NCBI RefSeq assembly: GCF_003425985.1
Contig: NZ_CP022985.1
Location: 2,393,501 to 2,457,500, forward strand
DNA from: Mariniflexile sp. TRM1-10
GTDB taxonomy: Bacteria > Bacteroidota > Bacteroidia > Flavobacteriales > Flavobacteriaceae
Length of the DNA stretch: 64,000 bases
Direction of reading: 5' to 3'
Part shown: piece by piece, positions 35,264-44,650 of the stretch
Layout of the letters: every line of letters begins with the position of its first letter
Numbering within the stretch: position 1 is the stretch's first letter
Notes under the pieces: generated by a model
Told to the model about the DNA's origin: nothing
Database searches by the model: none
The model's input: the letters and a program-made list of their open reading frames with translations, nothing else
Position numbers and translations under genes: made by a program

Positions 35264-37762
35264 ATGAACCCAAAGCTACTCTTTACATTTTTTCTCTTCG
35301 GAATTATTTCCACTTCCACATTCGCACAAACCAAAGTAAGTGGTTATGTGCTTGATGAAGACAATCAACCTATTTCATTTGCCAACGTTATATTCAAAGG
35401 CTCAACACAAGGTACCATAACCGATGAAAACGGTAAGTTTTATATGGAATCTACCGATACTTGGAATGCATTAATAGTGTCTTTTTTAGGTTATGAAACT
35501 TTAGACATTCCTTTGACAAAAAAGGTGAATTACGAATTAAAATTCATACTTAAAGAAGCTGCAGCAGAATTGGACCAAGTGTTTATTGTGGCCGGAAAAC
35601 AATCTAAAAAGAACAATCCAGCGATTGATTTACTTCGGAAAATATGGGAACATAAGCGTAAAAATGGTTTAAAACATTTCAAGCAATACGAATACAACAA
35701 ATACGAAAAAGTGGAATTCGATATTAATACCATCGATAGTGCTCTTATAAAAAGCAAACTATTTAGAGGGATGGAATTTGTTTTTAACGAAGTAGATACG
35801 TCTAATGTTACTGGTAAAACCTATTTGCCCATATTTATTAATGAAGCCGTTTCAACAGTGTATGGAGACAACCTTCTTAATAAAGAAAAAGAAGTTTTAA
35901 AGGGAAATAAAAATTCCGGATTTAGTGATAACCAAATAATAATTGACTTTGTCGATGATTTATATTCAGATTATGATGTGTATGATAATTACCTGAGGTT
36001 TTTCGATAAGAGTTTTGTAAGTCCGTTGTCAAGAACAGGAATAAACACCTATAATTATGTATTAAAAGACAGTGCATTTATAGATAATAAATGGTGTTAC
36101 AATATTATATACTATCCACGCCGTAAAAACGAGCTTACTTTTAAAGGTGATTTTTGGGTAGCCGATACCACCTATGCTATTAAAGAAATAAAACTTCAAG
36201 CCTCAAAAAGTGCTAATATTAACTGGGTAAAAGAAATTTATATTGAACAGGAATTTGAAGTTTTAAACGATTCTATTTTCCTTGTAAAGCGTGATTATAT
36301 GATGAGTGATTTTGCTTTTAATAAAAAGGAAAAATCAAGAGGTGTGTATGGTAAGCGAACAACCTTATACGATAATTATAAATTTGATATTGAAAAGAAC
36401 AAGAAGTTTTATGAAACAGAGGTTTATAATTACGACAAAGACGTGTACGACCGTGACGATAGCTTTTGGTCAGAAAACCGTTTGGAAGCTTTAAATAAAG
36501 ACGAAAAAGGTGTTTACAAAATGTTAGACACTTTAAAAACCGTAAAAAAGTTTAAAAGACTTTATAATTTAGGAAGCATTTTAGCGTCGGGATATATTGA
36601 GTTCAATGAATTGCCTTTAGATTATGGGCCTATTTTCTCCACTTTTGGTTTTAATGAAGTTGAAGGCATGCGTTTGCGTGCAGGAGGACGTACATACTTT
36701 GGGAAAAATGACTTGTGGCGTTTGGAAGGATTCTTGGCCTATGGTTTTAAAGACGGTAAATTTAAGTATGGCATTTCAGGAAAATGGCTATTAGATAAAA
36801 AAAATCGCTTAATTATTTCTGGAGGAAACAGGCGTGATGTAGAGCAAACAGGCGCTAGTTTAACAACCAGTACCGATGTTTTGGGCAGAAGTTTAGCATC
36901 TTCGGCAGTAATTGGAACGGGTTCAAACGATAAACTAACCTCCATAAATTTAACCAGCTTAGCGGTTGAATTAGAACCTTGGAGAAATCTTGTTTTTAGA
37001 TTTGGTGCAAATTACAGAACTTTAGCATCGGCATCACCAACCTTTAGTTTGGATTATAATACGCCAACAGGTATTGAATCTGAAATCAAGCAATACGAAT
37101 CTACTTTTTCTGTATCGTATTTTCCAAAACGAAAAATGACAGGTTTCGGTGTCGAACGCCTTCATGCCAACGATGATTATGCTAGTATTTTTGCACAAAT
37201 AAGTCGTGGAGATAAAAGTTTGTTCAGTAGCGATTTTAATTATACCAAAGTTCAGTTTTCATACATACAACCTATGCAAGTAGGCGGTTTTGGAAGGCTA
37301 ACGACCACCATAGAAGCAGGTAAGACTTTTGGGGAAGTGCCTCTGGGATTGCTAAGTCCCATTCCAGGAAACCAGTCGTATTTTTCAATTTATAATACCT
37401 TTTCTCAGTTGGATTTTTACGAGTTTGTTTCCGATACCTATACGTCGCTGCAATTAGAGCATAATTTTAACGGACGTTTCTTCTCTAGAATTCCGTTTTT
37501 AAGAAAATTGAACTTACGTGAAATTGTAGGCATTCGTGGTGTTTGGGGTGAAGTGTCCCAAGAAAATAAAGATTTAAATGCTTCAAGCTTAATTTATCGA
37601 GCACCAAGCGATAAAATGTATTACGAATACAGTTTTGGAGTTGGTAATATTTTTAAAGTGTTTAGAATAGACTTTAATTTTAGAGGCAATTATTTAGATG
37701 AAGTTGAAAACCCTAATGCCCGTAAATTTGGTGTTACGGGGTCTTTTGGCTTTCATTTTTAG
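35264..37762 (+). CDS. DUF5686 and carboxypeptidase-like regulatory domain outer-membrane protein
   Basis: 832 residues. A signal peptide (about 1-21) precedes a carboxypeptidase-like Ig domain (VSGYVLDEDNQPISFANVIFKG, read in parts, to about 100). The DUF5686 region follows and the C-terminus is rich in amphipathic strands, ending in FGVTGSFGFHF, as in outer-membrane beta-barrels. Members are common in Bacteroidota and their cargo is unknown. There is no obvious partner gene. The stop codon overlaps the end of the convergent HPP gene inside a dispersed repeat arm. Confidence 0.85.
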   Translation: MNPKLLFTFFLFGIISTSTFAQTKVSGYVLDEDNQPISFANVIFKGSTQGTITDENGKFYMESTDTWNALIVSFLGYETLDIPLTKKVNYELKFILKEAAAELDQVFIVAGKQSKKNNPAIDLLRKIWEHKRKNGLKHFKQYEYNKYEKVEFDINTIDSALIKSKLFRGMEFVFNEVDTSNVTGKTYLPIFINEAVSTVYGDNLLNKEKEVLKGNKNSGFSDNQIIIDFVDDLYSDYDVYDNYLRFFDKSFVSPLSRTGINTYNYVLKDSAFIDNKWCYNIIYYPRRKNELTFKGDFWVADTTYAIKEIKLQASKSANINWVKEIYIEQEFEVLNDSIFLVKRDYMMSDFAFNKKEKSRGVYGKRTTLYDNYKFDIEKNKKFYETEVYNYDKDVYDRDDSFWSENRLEALNKDEKGVYKMLDTLKTVKKFKRLYNLGSILASGYIEFNELPLDYGPIFSTFGFNEVEGMRLRAGGRTYFGKNDLWRLEGFLAYGFKDGKFKYGISGKWLLDKKNRLIISGGNRRDVEQTGASLTTSTDVLGRSLASSAVIGTGSNDKLTSINLTSLAVELEPWRNLVFRFGANYRTLASASPTFSLDYNTPTGIESEIKQYESTFSVSYFPKRKMTGFGVERLHANDDYASIFAQISRGDKSLFSSDFNYTKVQFSYIQPMQVGGFGRLTTTIEAGKTFGEVPLGLLSPIPGNQSYFSIYNTFSQLDFYEFVSDTYTSLQLEHNFNGRFFSRIPFLRKLNLREIVGIRGVWGEVSQENKDLNASSLIYRAPSDKMYYEYSFGVGNIFKVFRIDFNFRGNYLDEVENPNARKFGVTGSFGFHF

Positions 37763-38352
37763 AGACTGTTTAAATTTTTTCGCTTGAGAAATCTTTTAAT
37801 AAAACTATTTGTTGGATAGCTTCTGTGTGCTGTTGTGTTATTAAATACTAACGCCACTATGAATAGAATTAGTGTGCCTGTTAATACTGGAGAAAACACA
37901 TACATATAGCCTAGTGATTTTATTTTTTCAGTGCCAATAACTGCTATTAAAGCTGTAGCGCCTCCTGGTGGATGAAGTGTTTTTGTGAATTGCATAAAAA
38001 CAATGGAAAGCGAAACGGCAAGTGGTGCGGTTACCCATATAGTGTCAGGAAAAAGCTTAAAAACCGTTACGCCTATAATGGCTGATATCAAATGGCCGCC
38101 AATTAAATTTCTTGGTTGTGATAATGGACTTTCTATGGCACCATATATCAATACACTTGACGCGCCAAAAGATCCAACTAAAAAGGTGTTTTCCAGTTTA
38201 GGTAAGAAAAGCGATTGCATAAAAGCAATTAAGCCAATGCCAAAAAAAGCACCAATAAAAGACCAAAAATGTTCCTTGAAATCTATTAAGGTTTCTTTGT
38301 AGATTACATATTTGGAGATCCGGATGGTTCTACTGATTTTTTTCTTTATCAT
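37759..38352 (-). CDS. HPP family integral membrane protein
   Basis: 197 residues with four to five hydrophobic helices. The family-naming motif is TLHPPGGATALIAVIG, and SFGASSVLIYGAIESPLSQPRNLIGGH, read in parts, is the other conserved block. Some HPP proteins have been linked to nitrite transport in plastids and cyanobacteria, but the role in flavobacteria is open. The last codons and stop come from a repeat arm (37761-37782). Confidence 0.85.
   Translation of the reverse strand: MIKKKISRTIRISKYVIYKETLIDFKEHFWSFIGAFFGIGLIAFMQSLFLPKLENTFLVGSFGASSVLIYGAIESPLSQPRNLIGGHLISAIIGVTVFKLFPDTIWVTAPLAVSLSIVFMQFTKTLHPPGGATALIAVIGTEKIKSLGYMYVFSPVLTGTLILFIVALVFNNTTAHRSYPTNSFIKRFLKRKNLNSL
37761..37782. 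repeat. Solitary end of the AGAGACTGTTTAA element
   Basis: AGAGACTGTTTAAATTTTTT matches the ends of the 162/163-bp elements, but no partner arm is found within 200 bp. It covers the stops of two convergent genes. Confidence 0.55.
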
Positions 38353-38401
38353 TTAAGCTATAATTATTTTTCAAATTAAAACGAAATGTAATTTTTTTTT
38401 G

Positions 38402-38436
38402 AAAAAATAAACCTTGTAAAACGAATTACAAGGTTT
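38402..38436 (-). terminator. Terminator after metK
   Basis: On the minus strand AAACCTTGTAA and TTACAAGGTTT form an 11-bp stem followed by ATTTTTTC. Confidence 0.8.
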
Positions 38437-38460
38437 GTGTATGTTTTATATAAAAAAGGT

Positions 38461-39714
38461 TTACAACCCGAAAGCTTCCTTTACTTTATCTACATAGTCT
38501 AATTTTTCCCAAGTAAATAGTTCAACATCCAATGTGATGTTTTCGCCATTTGGTTGGCTAAATGTTTTGGTAACCGTTTCGTTTTTACGTCCCATATGTC
38601 CGTACGCAGCGGTTTCGCTATAAATTGGTGCGCGTAGTTTTAAGCGCTCTTCAATGGCATACGGGCGCATATCAAAGATATTAGAAACTATTTCGGCAAT
38701 TTCACCATCCGTCATATTAAAAGGGCACGTGCCATACGTATTAATGAAAATACCCATAGGCTCTACCACACCAATAGCATAACTTACCTGTACCAAAACT
38801 TCATCAGCAACTCCTGCAGCTACTAAGTTTTTGGCAATGTGTCGCGTAGCATAGGCTGCACTACGGTCAACCTTACTTGGGTCTTTTCCAGAAAAAGCAC
38901 CGCCGCCATGCGCCCCTTTTCCACCGTAAGTGTCAACAATAATTTTGCGCCCTGTAAGTCCGGTATCTCCGTGTGGACCACCAATTACAAATTTACCCGT
39001 TGGATTTATGTGGTATTTGATGTCGCTATTAAATAACACTTGTATGCTTTCTGGTAATTTAGAAACCACACGAGGTATTAAAATATCAACGATGTCTTTT
39101 CTAATTTTAGCAAGCATGGTGTCATCATCAGCGAAATCATCGTGTTGTGTGGAAATCACAATGGCATCAATACGCTGCGGAATGTTGTCATCGCTATATT
39201 CAATAGTTACCTGACTTTTAGAATCGGGTCTTAAATAGGTAATGTCTTTGCTTTCGCGACGTAAATCGGCTAGTTCTTTTAAAATTCTATGCGATAAATC
39301 TAAAGCCAATGGCATGAAATTTTCGGTTTCATTGGTAGCGTAACCAAACATCATACCTTGGTCGCCCGCACCTTGCTGCTCTTTAGTAGCTCTGTCTACC
39401 CCGCGGTTTATATCATCCGATTGTTCATGTATAGCCGAAAGTACCCCGCACGAATTGCCATCAAACATATATTCGCCTTTCGTGTAGCCAATGCTGTTTA
39501 TAGTATCTCTAGCAATTTTTTGAACATCTAAATAGGTATGTGATTTTACCTCACCAGCAAGAATGACTTGCCCTGTTGTAACAAGCGTTTCGCAAGCTAC
39601 TTTCGAGTCCTTATCGAATGCTAAAAAGTTATCAATTAATGCATCACTAATTTGATCTGCTACTTTGTCTGGGTGTCCTTCAGAAACACTTTCAGAAGTA
39701 AATAAATACGCCAT
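38461..39714 (-). CDS. metK: S-adenosylmethionine synthetase
   Basis: MetK makes SAM from methionine and ATP. The true start is the ATG at 39714 ([20 protein letters not shown]), giving 417 residues. The frame is open for 46 more codons upstream, but that stretch coincides with a structured leader and does not look like protein. Family blocks are [33 protein letters not shown] (here [19 protein letters not shown]), [19 protein letters not shown] and the C-terminal TWEKLD. A candidate SAM-sensing RNA lies upstream. Confidence 0.96.
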   Translation of the reverse strand: MAYLFTSESVSEGHPDKVADQISDALIDNFLAFDKDSKVACETLVTTGQVILAGEVKSHTYLDVQKIARDTINSIGYTKGEYMFDGNSCGVLSAIHEQSDDINRGVDRATKEQQGAGDQGMMFGYATNETENFMPLALDLSHRILKELADLRRESKDITYLRPDSKSQVTIEYSDDNIPQRIDAIVISTQHDDFADDDTMLAKIRKDIVDILIPRVVSKLPESIQVLFNSDIKYHINPTGKFVIGGPHGDTGLTGRKIIVDTYGGKGAHGGGAFSGKDPSKVDRSAAYATRHIAKNLVAAGVADEVLVQVSYAIGVVEPMGIFINTYGTCPFNMTDGEIAEIVSNIFDMRPYAIEERLKLRAPIYSETAAYGHMGRKNETVTKTFSQPNGENITLDVELFTWEKLDYVDKVKEAFGL

Positions 39715-39728
39715 TTTTATATTTATGC

Positions 39729-39868
39729 GGAAGATTTGACGATAACGTCGAAGGAAGTTTACACTGCCTTTAGCATTTTTACTTGTGCTGAACTTGTTTC
39801 GGTCTCTCTTATTAGATGAGTAAGAAATAAGTTTAGTACAAAGAGGTTGCAATCAGTCAAATCTTTCC
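39729..39868 (-). ncRNA. Candidate SAM-responsive leader RNA of metK (SAM-II-like, long loop)
   Basis: On the minus strand, GACTGATTGCAACC (39858-39845) and later TAAAAATGCTAAAGG (39781-39767) resemble the two conserved strands of the SAM-II fold (CUGAUUU-AACC and AUAAAUG-AGCUAAAAAGG). They are separated by a long hairpin (CTAAACTTATTTC against GAAACAAGTTCAG). An outer stem is possible between GGAA(A)GATTTGAC at 39868-39856 and GTCAAATCTTCC at 39740-39729, close to the start codon. Position directly before metK fits feedback by SAM. The class is assigned from memory of the consensus, so it is tentative. Confidence 0.45.
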
Positions 39869-39982
39869 TCTATTATTTGTGGTGCAAAAGTAAAAAAATA
39901 AAAGTAAAAGCAAATTCTTTTTTGCTTTTTTAACTAATAAGTTGGCTATTACATTTTAATTTTAAATATTTGCTTTTTAAAA

Positions 39983-40045
39983 ATGAATAAACAACTATTA
40001 AATAGCATTTCTGTCAATGTCGTTGTGATTATTTCGCATCGATAG
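39983..40045 (+). CDS. ilvL: ilv operon leader peptide
   Basis: A 20-codon frame, MNKQLLNSISVNVVVIISHR, ends one base before the first strand of an antiterminator. Nine of twenty codons specify Leu, Ile or Val, including the run VVVII (codons 13-17). This is the composition and position of classical attenuation leader peptides for branched-chain amino acid operons. Ribosome stalling at these codons would let the upstream antiterminator form and transcription continue into ilvD. It is too short for ordinary gene calling. Confidence 0.8.
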   Translation: MNKQLLNSISVNVVVIISHR

Positions 40046-40106
40046 GAAGGCTTATTTATAAACGATAGTAATTATTAAGAGCCTTCTGTAAATGGAAGGT
40101 TTTTTT
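40046..40106 (+). promoter_or_regulatory. Transcription attenuator of the ilv operon
   Basis: Strand 1, GGAAGGCTTA (40046-40055), can pair with strand 2, TAAGAGCCTTC (40076-40086). Strand 2 can instead pair with strand 3, GAAGG (40095-40099), which is followed by seven T and forms a terminator. The leader peptide stop is immediately upstream of strand 1. The alternatives give a read-through and a termination structure. The terminator stem is short unless it extends into the T tract. Confidence 0.7.
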
Positions 40107-40371
40107 ATGGATTATTTTTCAATTTTGAACATCATAGAAATAATAGATTAAGTTGTTGTAAAACAGTTGTTTAAATTATTTTTAAAGCTTATGGATTTAA
40201 CCTTGGAAATATAAAAAACACGCTGTATAAAAACCTAATAAATTATTTTCGGGGTTTATTTACAGATTATAGAATTTTTATTAAAAAATTATAGAATTTT
40301 TATTAAAAATCTTAAATCATTAATAGAATAAATAAATAAAAAGACAAAACGCAAAATTATCTGCAATAAAG
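40107..40371. other. AT-rich spacer before ilvD with a tandem repeat
   Basis: 265 bp between the attenuator and ilvD. It contains a perfect 22-bp tandem duplication (ATTATAGAATTTTTATTAAA plus AA) at 40266-40287 and 40288-40309. No second promoter or gene was recognised. Confidence 0.6.
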
Positions 40372-42057
40372 ATGAAAGAACTTAATAAATATAGTAGTAG
40401 ATTAACTCAAGATGTATCTCAACCAGCATCTCAAGCCATGTTATACGCCGTAGGTCTGACAGATGAAGACATGCAAAAAGCCCAAGTAGGTATTGCAAGT
40501 ACGGGGTATGATGGCAACCCATGTAACATGCACTTAAACAATTTAGCTTCAGAAGTGAAAATAGAGTGTAAGATAGCTGGTTTAGTTGGTTTAGGATTTA
40601 ATACTATTGGAGTTAGTGATGGGATATCTATGGGGACTTCTGGTATGAATTATTCTTTGGCCTCAAGAGATATTATTGCAGATTCGATAGAAACCGTTAT
40701 GCATGCACAAAGTTATGATGCTCTTATATCGGTGGTTGGTTGTGATAAAAATATGCCAGGAGCGGTCATCGCTATGTTGCGTTTAAATCGCCCATCAATA
40801 ATGATGTATGGTGGTACCATCGCATCAGGAAAATATAAAGGAAGAAAACTTAATATTGTTTCAGCTTTTGAAGCTCTGGGGCAAAAAGTTGCAGGTGAGA
40901 TTGATGAAGAAGAATATAGGGAAATTATAAAAAGCGCTATCCCAGGAGCGGGGGCATGTGGAGGTATGTACACCGCAAATACAATGGCTTCAGCAATAGA
41001 ATGTATGGGCTTTGCATTACCGTATAATTCTTCTATACCGGCAGAAAACCCTAATAAATTATCAGAAAGCGAAAGAACGGCCATAGCCATTAAAAATCTT
41101 TTGGAATTAGATTTAAAACCTTTAGATATTATTTCTAAAAAATCTATTGAAAATGCCATTGCACTTGTAAATGCGCTTGGAGGTTCTACAAATGCTGTTT
41201 TACATTTCTTGGCCATTGCCCATGCAGCAGATATTGAATTTACTTTAGAGGATTTTCAACGTGTTAGCGACAGAACGCCTTTAATAGCCGATTTAAAACC
41301 TAGTGGAAAATATTTAATGGAAGATGTTCACGGTATAGGAGGAACACCTGCAGTAATGAAATATTTATTAGATAATGGCTATCTACATGGCGACTGTTTA
41401 ACAGTAACAGGAAAAACGTTGGCAGAGAATTTAAAAGATGTTGAGCCGCTTAAGTTTGAAAATGACCAGGATGTTATTTATCCAAAAGACAAAGCATTAA
41501 AATCTTCTGGTAACCTCCAAATTCTTTATGGAAATCTTGCTGAAGAAGGCGCCGTGGCTAAAATTTCGGGTAACGAAGGATTGTTATTTGAAGGAAAAGC
41601 AGTGGTGTATGATGGTGAGCAAGCTGCAAATACAGGGATTTCAAATGGTGAAGTAGAAAAAGGTGATGTGGTAGTCATTCGTTATGTAGGTCCTAAAGGA
41701 GGTCCAGGAATGCCAGAAATGTTAAAACCAACATCTCTAATTATGGGAGCAGGTTTAGGGAAATCCGTAGCTTTAATTACAGACGGACGCTTTTCTGGAG
41801 GTACCCACGGATTTGTTGTAGGTCACATCACGCCAGAAGCTCAAGAAGGTGGAACTATAGGGTTGCTAAAGACCGGAGACAGCATTAGGATTAGTGCGGA
41901 AGACAATTCAATTAATGTGCTTCTTTCAGATGAAGAATTAGCAGAAAGAAGATCACAATGGGTTGCCCCAGAGTTAAAACATAAAAAAGGAATTTTATAT
42001 AAATATGCAAGATCGGTATCATCAGCTTCAAAAGGCTGTATTACTGATGCATTTTAA
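40372..42057 (+). CDS. ilvD: Dihydroxy-acid dehydratase
   Basis: 561 residues. It dehydrates the dihydroxy acids that give the keto acids of valine and isoleucine. The iron-sulfur cysteines are in [16 protein letters not shown] and [30 protein letters not shown] and the C-terminal block are typical. It is first in the ilvDBNCA operon, under the leader peptide attenuator. A 20-bp palindrome starts at the stop codon. Confidence 0.96.
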   Translation: MKELNKYSSRLTQDVSQPASQAMLYAVGLTDEDMQKAQVGIASTGYDGNPCNMHLNNLASEVKIECKIAGLVGLGFNTIGVSDGISMGTSGMNYSLASRDIIADSIETVMHAQSYDALISVVGCDKNMPGAVIAMLRLNRPSIMMYGGTIASGKYKGRKLNIVSAFEALGQKVAGEIDEEEYREIIKSAIPGAGACGGMYTANTMASAIECMGFALPYNSSIPAENPNKLSESERTAIAIKNLLELDLKPLDIISKKSIENAIALVNALGGSTNAVLHFLAIAHAADIEFTLEDFQRVSDRTPLIADLKPSGKYLMEDVHGIGGTPAVMKYLLDNGYLHGDCLTVTGKTLAENLKDVEPLKFENDQDVIYPKDKALKSSGNLQILYGNLAEEGAVAKISGNEGLLFEGKAVVYDGEQAANTGISNGEVEKGDVVVIRYVGPKGGPGMPEMLKPTSLIMGAGLGKSVALITDGRFSGGTHGFVVGHITPEAQEGGTIGLLKTGDSIRISAEDNSINVLLSDEELAERRSQWVAPELKHKKGILYKYARSVSSASKGCITDAF

Positions 42058-42076
42058 TTCCTGCGAAGGCAGGAAT
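42057..42076. repeat. 20-bp palindrome family (copy 3)
   Basis: ATTCCTGC, GAAG, GCAGGAAT followed by CTCATG. It starts on the last base of the ilvD stop and lies between ilvD and ilvB. Confidence 0.75.
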
Positions 42077-42166
42077 CTCATGTCACCCCGGAAATACCTG
42101 AAATAAAATATTTTTTATTTCAAAGGAACAAGTGAAAACTTGTCGAAAGGTTAAAATAAGATAAAC

Positions 42167-43900
42167 ATGAACACACAAACAGCAAATAAAAAACAAGAAG
42201 TGGCACAAGAAACCATACGTATTACAGGAAGTGAAGCCATTATAAGGTGCTTAATAGCAGAAGGAGTTGATATTCTTTATGGATATCCAGGAGGTGCTAT
42301 TATGCCAGTTTATGATGAGTTATATAAATTTAGGGACCAAATTCATCACGTATTAACACGTCACGAACAAGGTGCTGCACATGCAGCGCAAGGTTTTGCA
42401 CGTATTTCCGGTAGAGTTGGTGTTGCCATGGCGACTTCGGGACCAGGCGCGACTAACCTTATTACGGGGATTGCCGATGCGCAAATAGATTCTACGCCGT
42501 TGGTGTGTATTACAGGACAAGTGTTTTCACATTTATTGGGAACAGATGCTTTTCAAGAAACCGATATTATTGGTATCTCTACACCTGTTACGAAGTGGAA
42601 TCATCAAATTACTAAATCTTCCGAAATTCCAGAGGTTTTAGCGAAGGCTTTTTATATAGCTAAAAGCGGCCGCCCAGGACCAGTCTTAATTGATATTACA
42701 AAAGATGCACAGGTAGGCGAGTTGGATTTTAAATACGAAAAATGCACAGGTGTAAGAAGTTATACGCCCGTTCCTAAAACAAATCCTGAATCGCTTTCTG
42801 CAGCAGCCGAATTAATTAATTCTGCAAAGAAACCATTCATAGTTTGGGGTCAAGGTGTTATTTTAGGTCAAGCAGAAAACGAATTAAAAGCTATTATAGA
42901 AAAGGCTGGTATTCCTGCTGCGTGGACTATTTTGGGGGCTTCGGCGTTGCCAACATCGCATCCATTAAATGTAGGTATGGTAGGGATGCACGGTAATTAT
43001 GCACCAAATATGTTAACGAACGAGTGCGATGTGCTTATTGCTATTGGGATGCGTTTTGACGACCGTGTAACAGGAAGTTTAAATACCTATGCCAAACAAG
43101 CTAAAATCATTCATTTTGATATTGACCCAGCTGAGATTGACAAAAATGTAAAAACAGATGTTGCTGTTTTAGGCGATTCAAAAGATAGTTTAGCTAGGTT
43201 GTTGCCTTTATTAAACGAAAATAAACATACCACTTGGTTACAGAAATTCAAGGATTTGTACGCTATTGAATTTGAAAAAGTTATAAAAGACGATATTTCT
43301 CCAGTTAAAGAAGGTTTGACCATGGGAGAAGTATTAAAACAAATAAATATAGAAACTAAAGGCAATGCAGCTATTGTGTCCGATGTAGGGCAACATCAAA
43401 TGATTGCGTGCCGCTATTCTGAATTTAATGTGACTAAAAGTAATATTACTTCAGGTGGCTTAGGAACTATGGGCTTTGCACTACCAGCGGCCATTGGTGC
43501 TAAAATGGCGGCTCCAGATAGAGAAGTGGTGGCTATTATTGGTGATGGTGGTTACCAAATGAATATTCAGGAATTAGGCACTATTTTTCAACAGAAAGTA
43601 CCTGTAAAGATTGTGGTATTAAACAATGAATTCTTAGGAATGGTGCGTCAATGGCAACAGTTGTTTTTCGATAAACGTTATGCGTCTACCGAAATGACAA
43701 ACCCCGATTTTGTAACCATTGCTAAAGGCTATTATATAGAAGGAAAACGTGTAAAAAAACGTGAAGAACTTGCTGCAGCGATTAAAGAGATGATTGCTTC
43801 CAAAGAGTCATATTTCCTTGAGGTTTGTGTGGAAAAAGAAGATAATGTATTTCCAATGATACCTTCAGGAGCATCGGTTTCAGATATCCGTTTAAGTTAG
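42167..43900 (+). CDS. ilvB: Acetolactate synthase large (catalytic) subunit
   Basis: 577 residues. A TPP enzyme that condenses pyruvate with pyruvate or 2-ketobutyrate. YGYPGGAIMPVYDEL, the activating Glu in RHEQGAAHAAQGFAR, the TPP motif GDGGYQMNIQELGT and LNNEFLGMVRQWQ are all clear. It is paired with ilvN downstream, after a 200-base spacer with a duplicated sequence. Confidence 0.96.
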   Translation: MNTQTANKKQEVAQETIRITGSEAIIRCLIAEGVDILYGYPGGAIMPVYDELYKFRDQIHHVLTRHEQGAAHAAQGFARISGRVGVAMATSGPGATNLITGIADAQIDSTPLVCITGQVFSHLLGTDAFQETDIIGISTPVTKWNHQITKSSEIPEVLAKAFYIAKSGRPGPVLIDITKDAQVGELDFKYEKCTGVRSYTPVPKTNPESLSAAAELINSAKKPFIVWGQGVILGQAENELKAIIEKAGIPAAWTILGASALPTSHPLNVGMVGMHGNYAPNMLTNECDVLIAIGMRFDDRVTGSLNTYAKQAKIIHFDIDPAEIDKNVKTDVAVLGDSKDSLARLLPLLNENKHTTWLQKFKDLYAIEFEKVIKDDISPVKEGLTMGEVLKQINIETKGNAAIVSDVGQHQMIACRYSEFNVTKSNITSGGLGTMGFALPAAIGAKMAAPDREVVAIIGDGGYQMNIQELGTIFQQKVPVKIVVLNNEFLGMVRQWQQLFFDKRYASTEMTNPDFVTIAKGYYIEGKRVKKREELAAAIKEMIASKESYFLEVCVEKEDNVFPMIPSGASVSDIRLS

Positions 43901-43934
43901 GTAGCTATTAGAAAATAGACAAAAGAATAAAGAA

Positions 43935-44097
43935 TATAGAGTCAAGAACCAAGAGTCAAGAACCAAGAGAGCAGAATATGTCTTTTCTCTTTTTCTCTAC
44001 TCTTTTATCTTAAAAATAAAGAATGAAGAACCAAGAATAAAGAACCAAGAGAGCAGAATACATCTTTTCTCTTTTTTCTCTAATCTTTTATCTTTTT
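43935..44097 (+). repeat. Imperfect tandem duplication between ilvB and ilvN
   Basis: Two copies of a block of about 80 bp, each with AAGAACCAAGA words, then GAGAGCAGAATA, then TCTTTTCTCTTT and CTTTTATCTT. The purine-rich and pyrimidine-rich halves of each block can pair. No gene is present. Confidence 0.65.
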
Positions 44098-44101
44098 AAA
44101 A

Positions 44102-44635
44102 ATGAACGAAGAAATAAAAACATTCACGATTTCAATTTATACCGAAAATAACATTGGTTTATTAAATCGTATATCAGCTATTTTTCAACGCAGACATATT
44201 AATATTGAAAGCTTAACAACCTCGCAATCAGAAATTGAAGGTGTAAACCGTTTTGTGATTGTTGTGAATATTACAGAACCTCAAGCCAAAAAAATTATTG
44301 GTCAGTTTGAAAAACAAGTAGAAGTTATAAAAGCCTATTATCATAAAGATGAAGAAACTATTTATACCGAGTCTTGTATGTTCAAAATAAAGTCGGCTTT
44401 ATTATTTGAAGAACCTCAAATTCAAAATATAATTAAAGAAAGTAATGCTAGAATTGTTACCGTAAACAAAGAGTTTTTTGTACTGGAAAAATCAGGAAGA
44501 AGAAATGAAATTGAATCTTTACGTAGGGATTTAAATGTTTTTGGCATTATGCAATTTGTTCGTGCAGGACGTATTGCCGTAACAAAAGATGAAATGAAAG
44601 TAACAGAAGTGCTATTGGCCTTCAATAATCAATAA
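44102..44635 (+). CDS. ilvN: Acetolactate synthase small (regulatory) subunit
   Basis: 177 residues with an N-terminal ACT domain (TFTISIYTENNIGLLNRISAIFQRRHINIESL, read in parts) and the C-terminal ALS_ss_C domain. It gives valine feedback control to IlvB. A 15-base gap separates it from ilvC. Confidence 0.94.
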   Translation: MNEEIKTFTISIYTENNIGLLNRISAIFQRRHINIESLTTSQSEIEGVNRFVIVVNITEPQAKKIIGQFEKQVEVIKAYYHKDEETIYTESCMFKIKSALLFEEPQIQNIIKESNARIVTVNKEFFVLEKSGRRNEIESLRRDLNVFGIMQFVRAGRIAVTKDEMKVTEVLLAFNNQ

Positions 44636-44650
44636 TAACTAAAATTAAAA

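Noticed and set aside
39715..39852. 46-codon N-terminal extension of metK
   Set aside because: The family start [17 protein letters not shown] fits at 39714; the extension coincides with conserved RNA-like structure.
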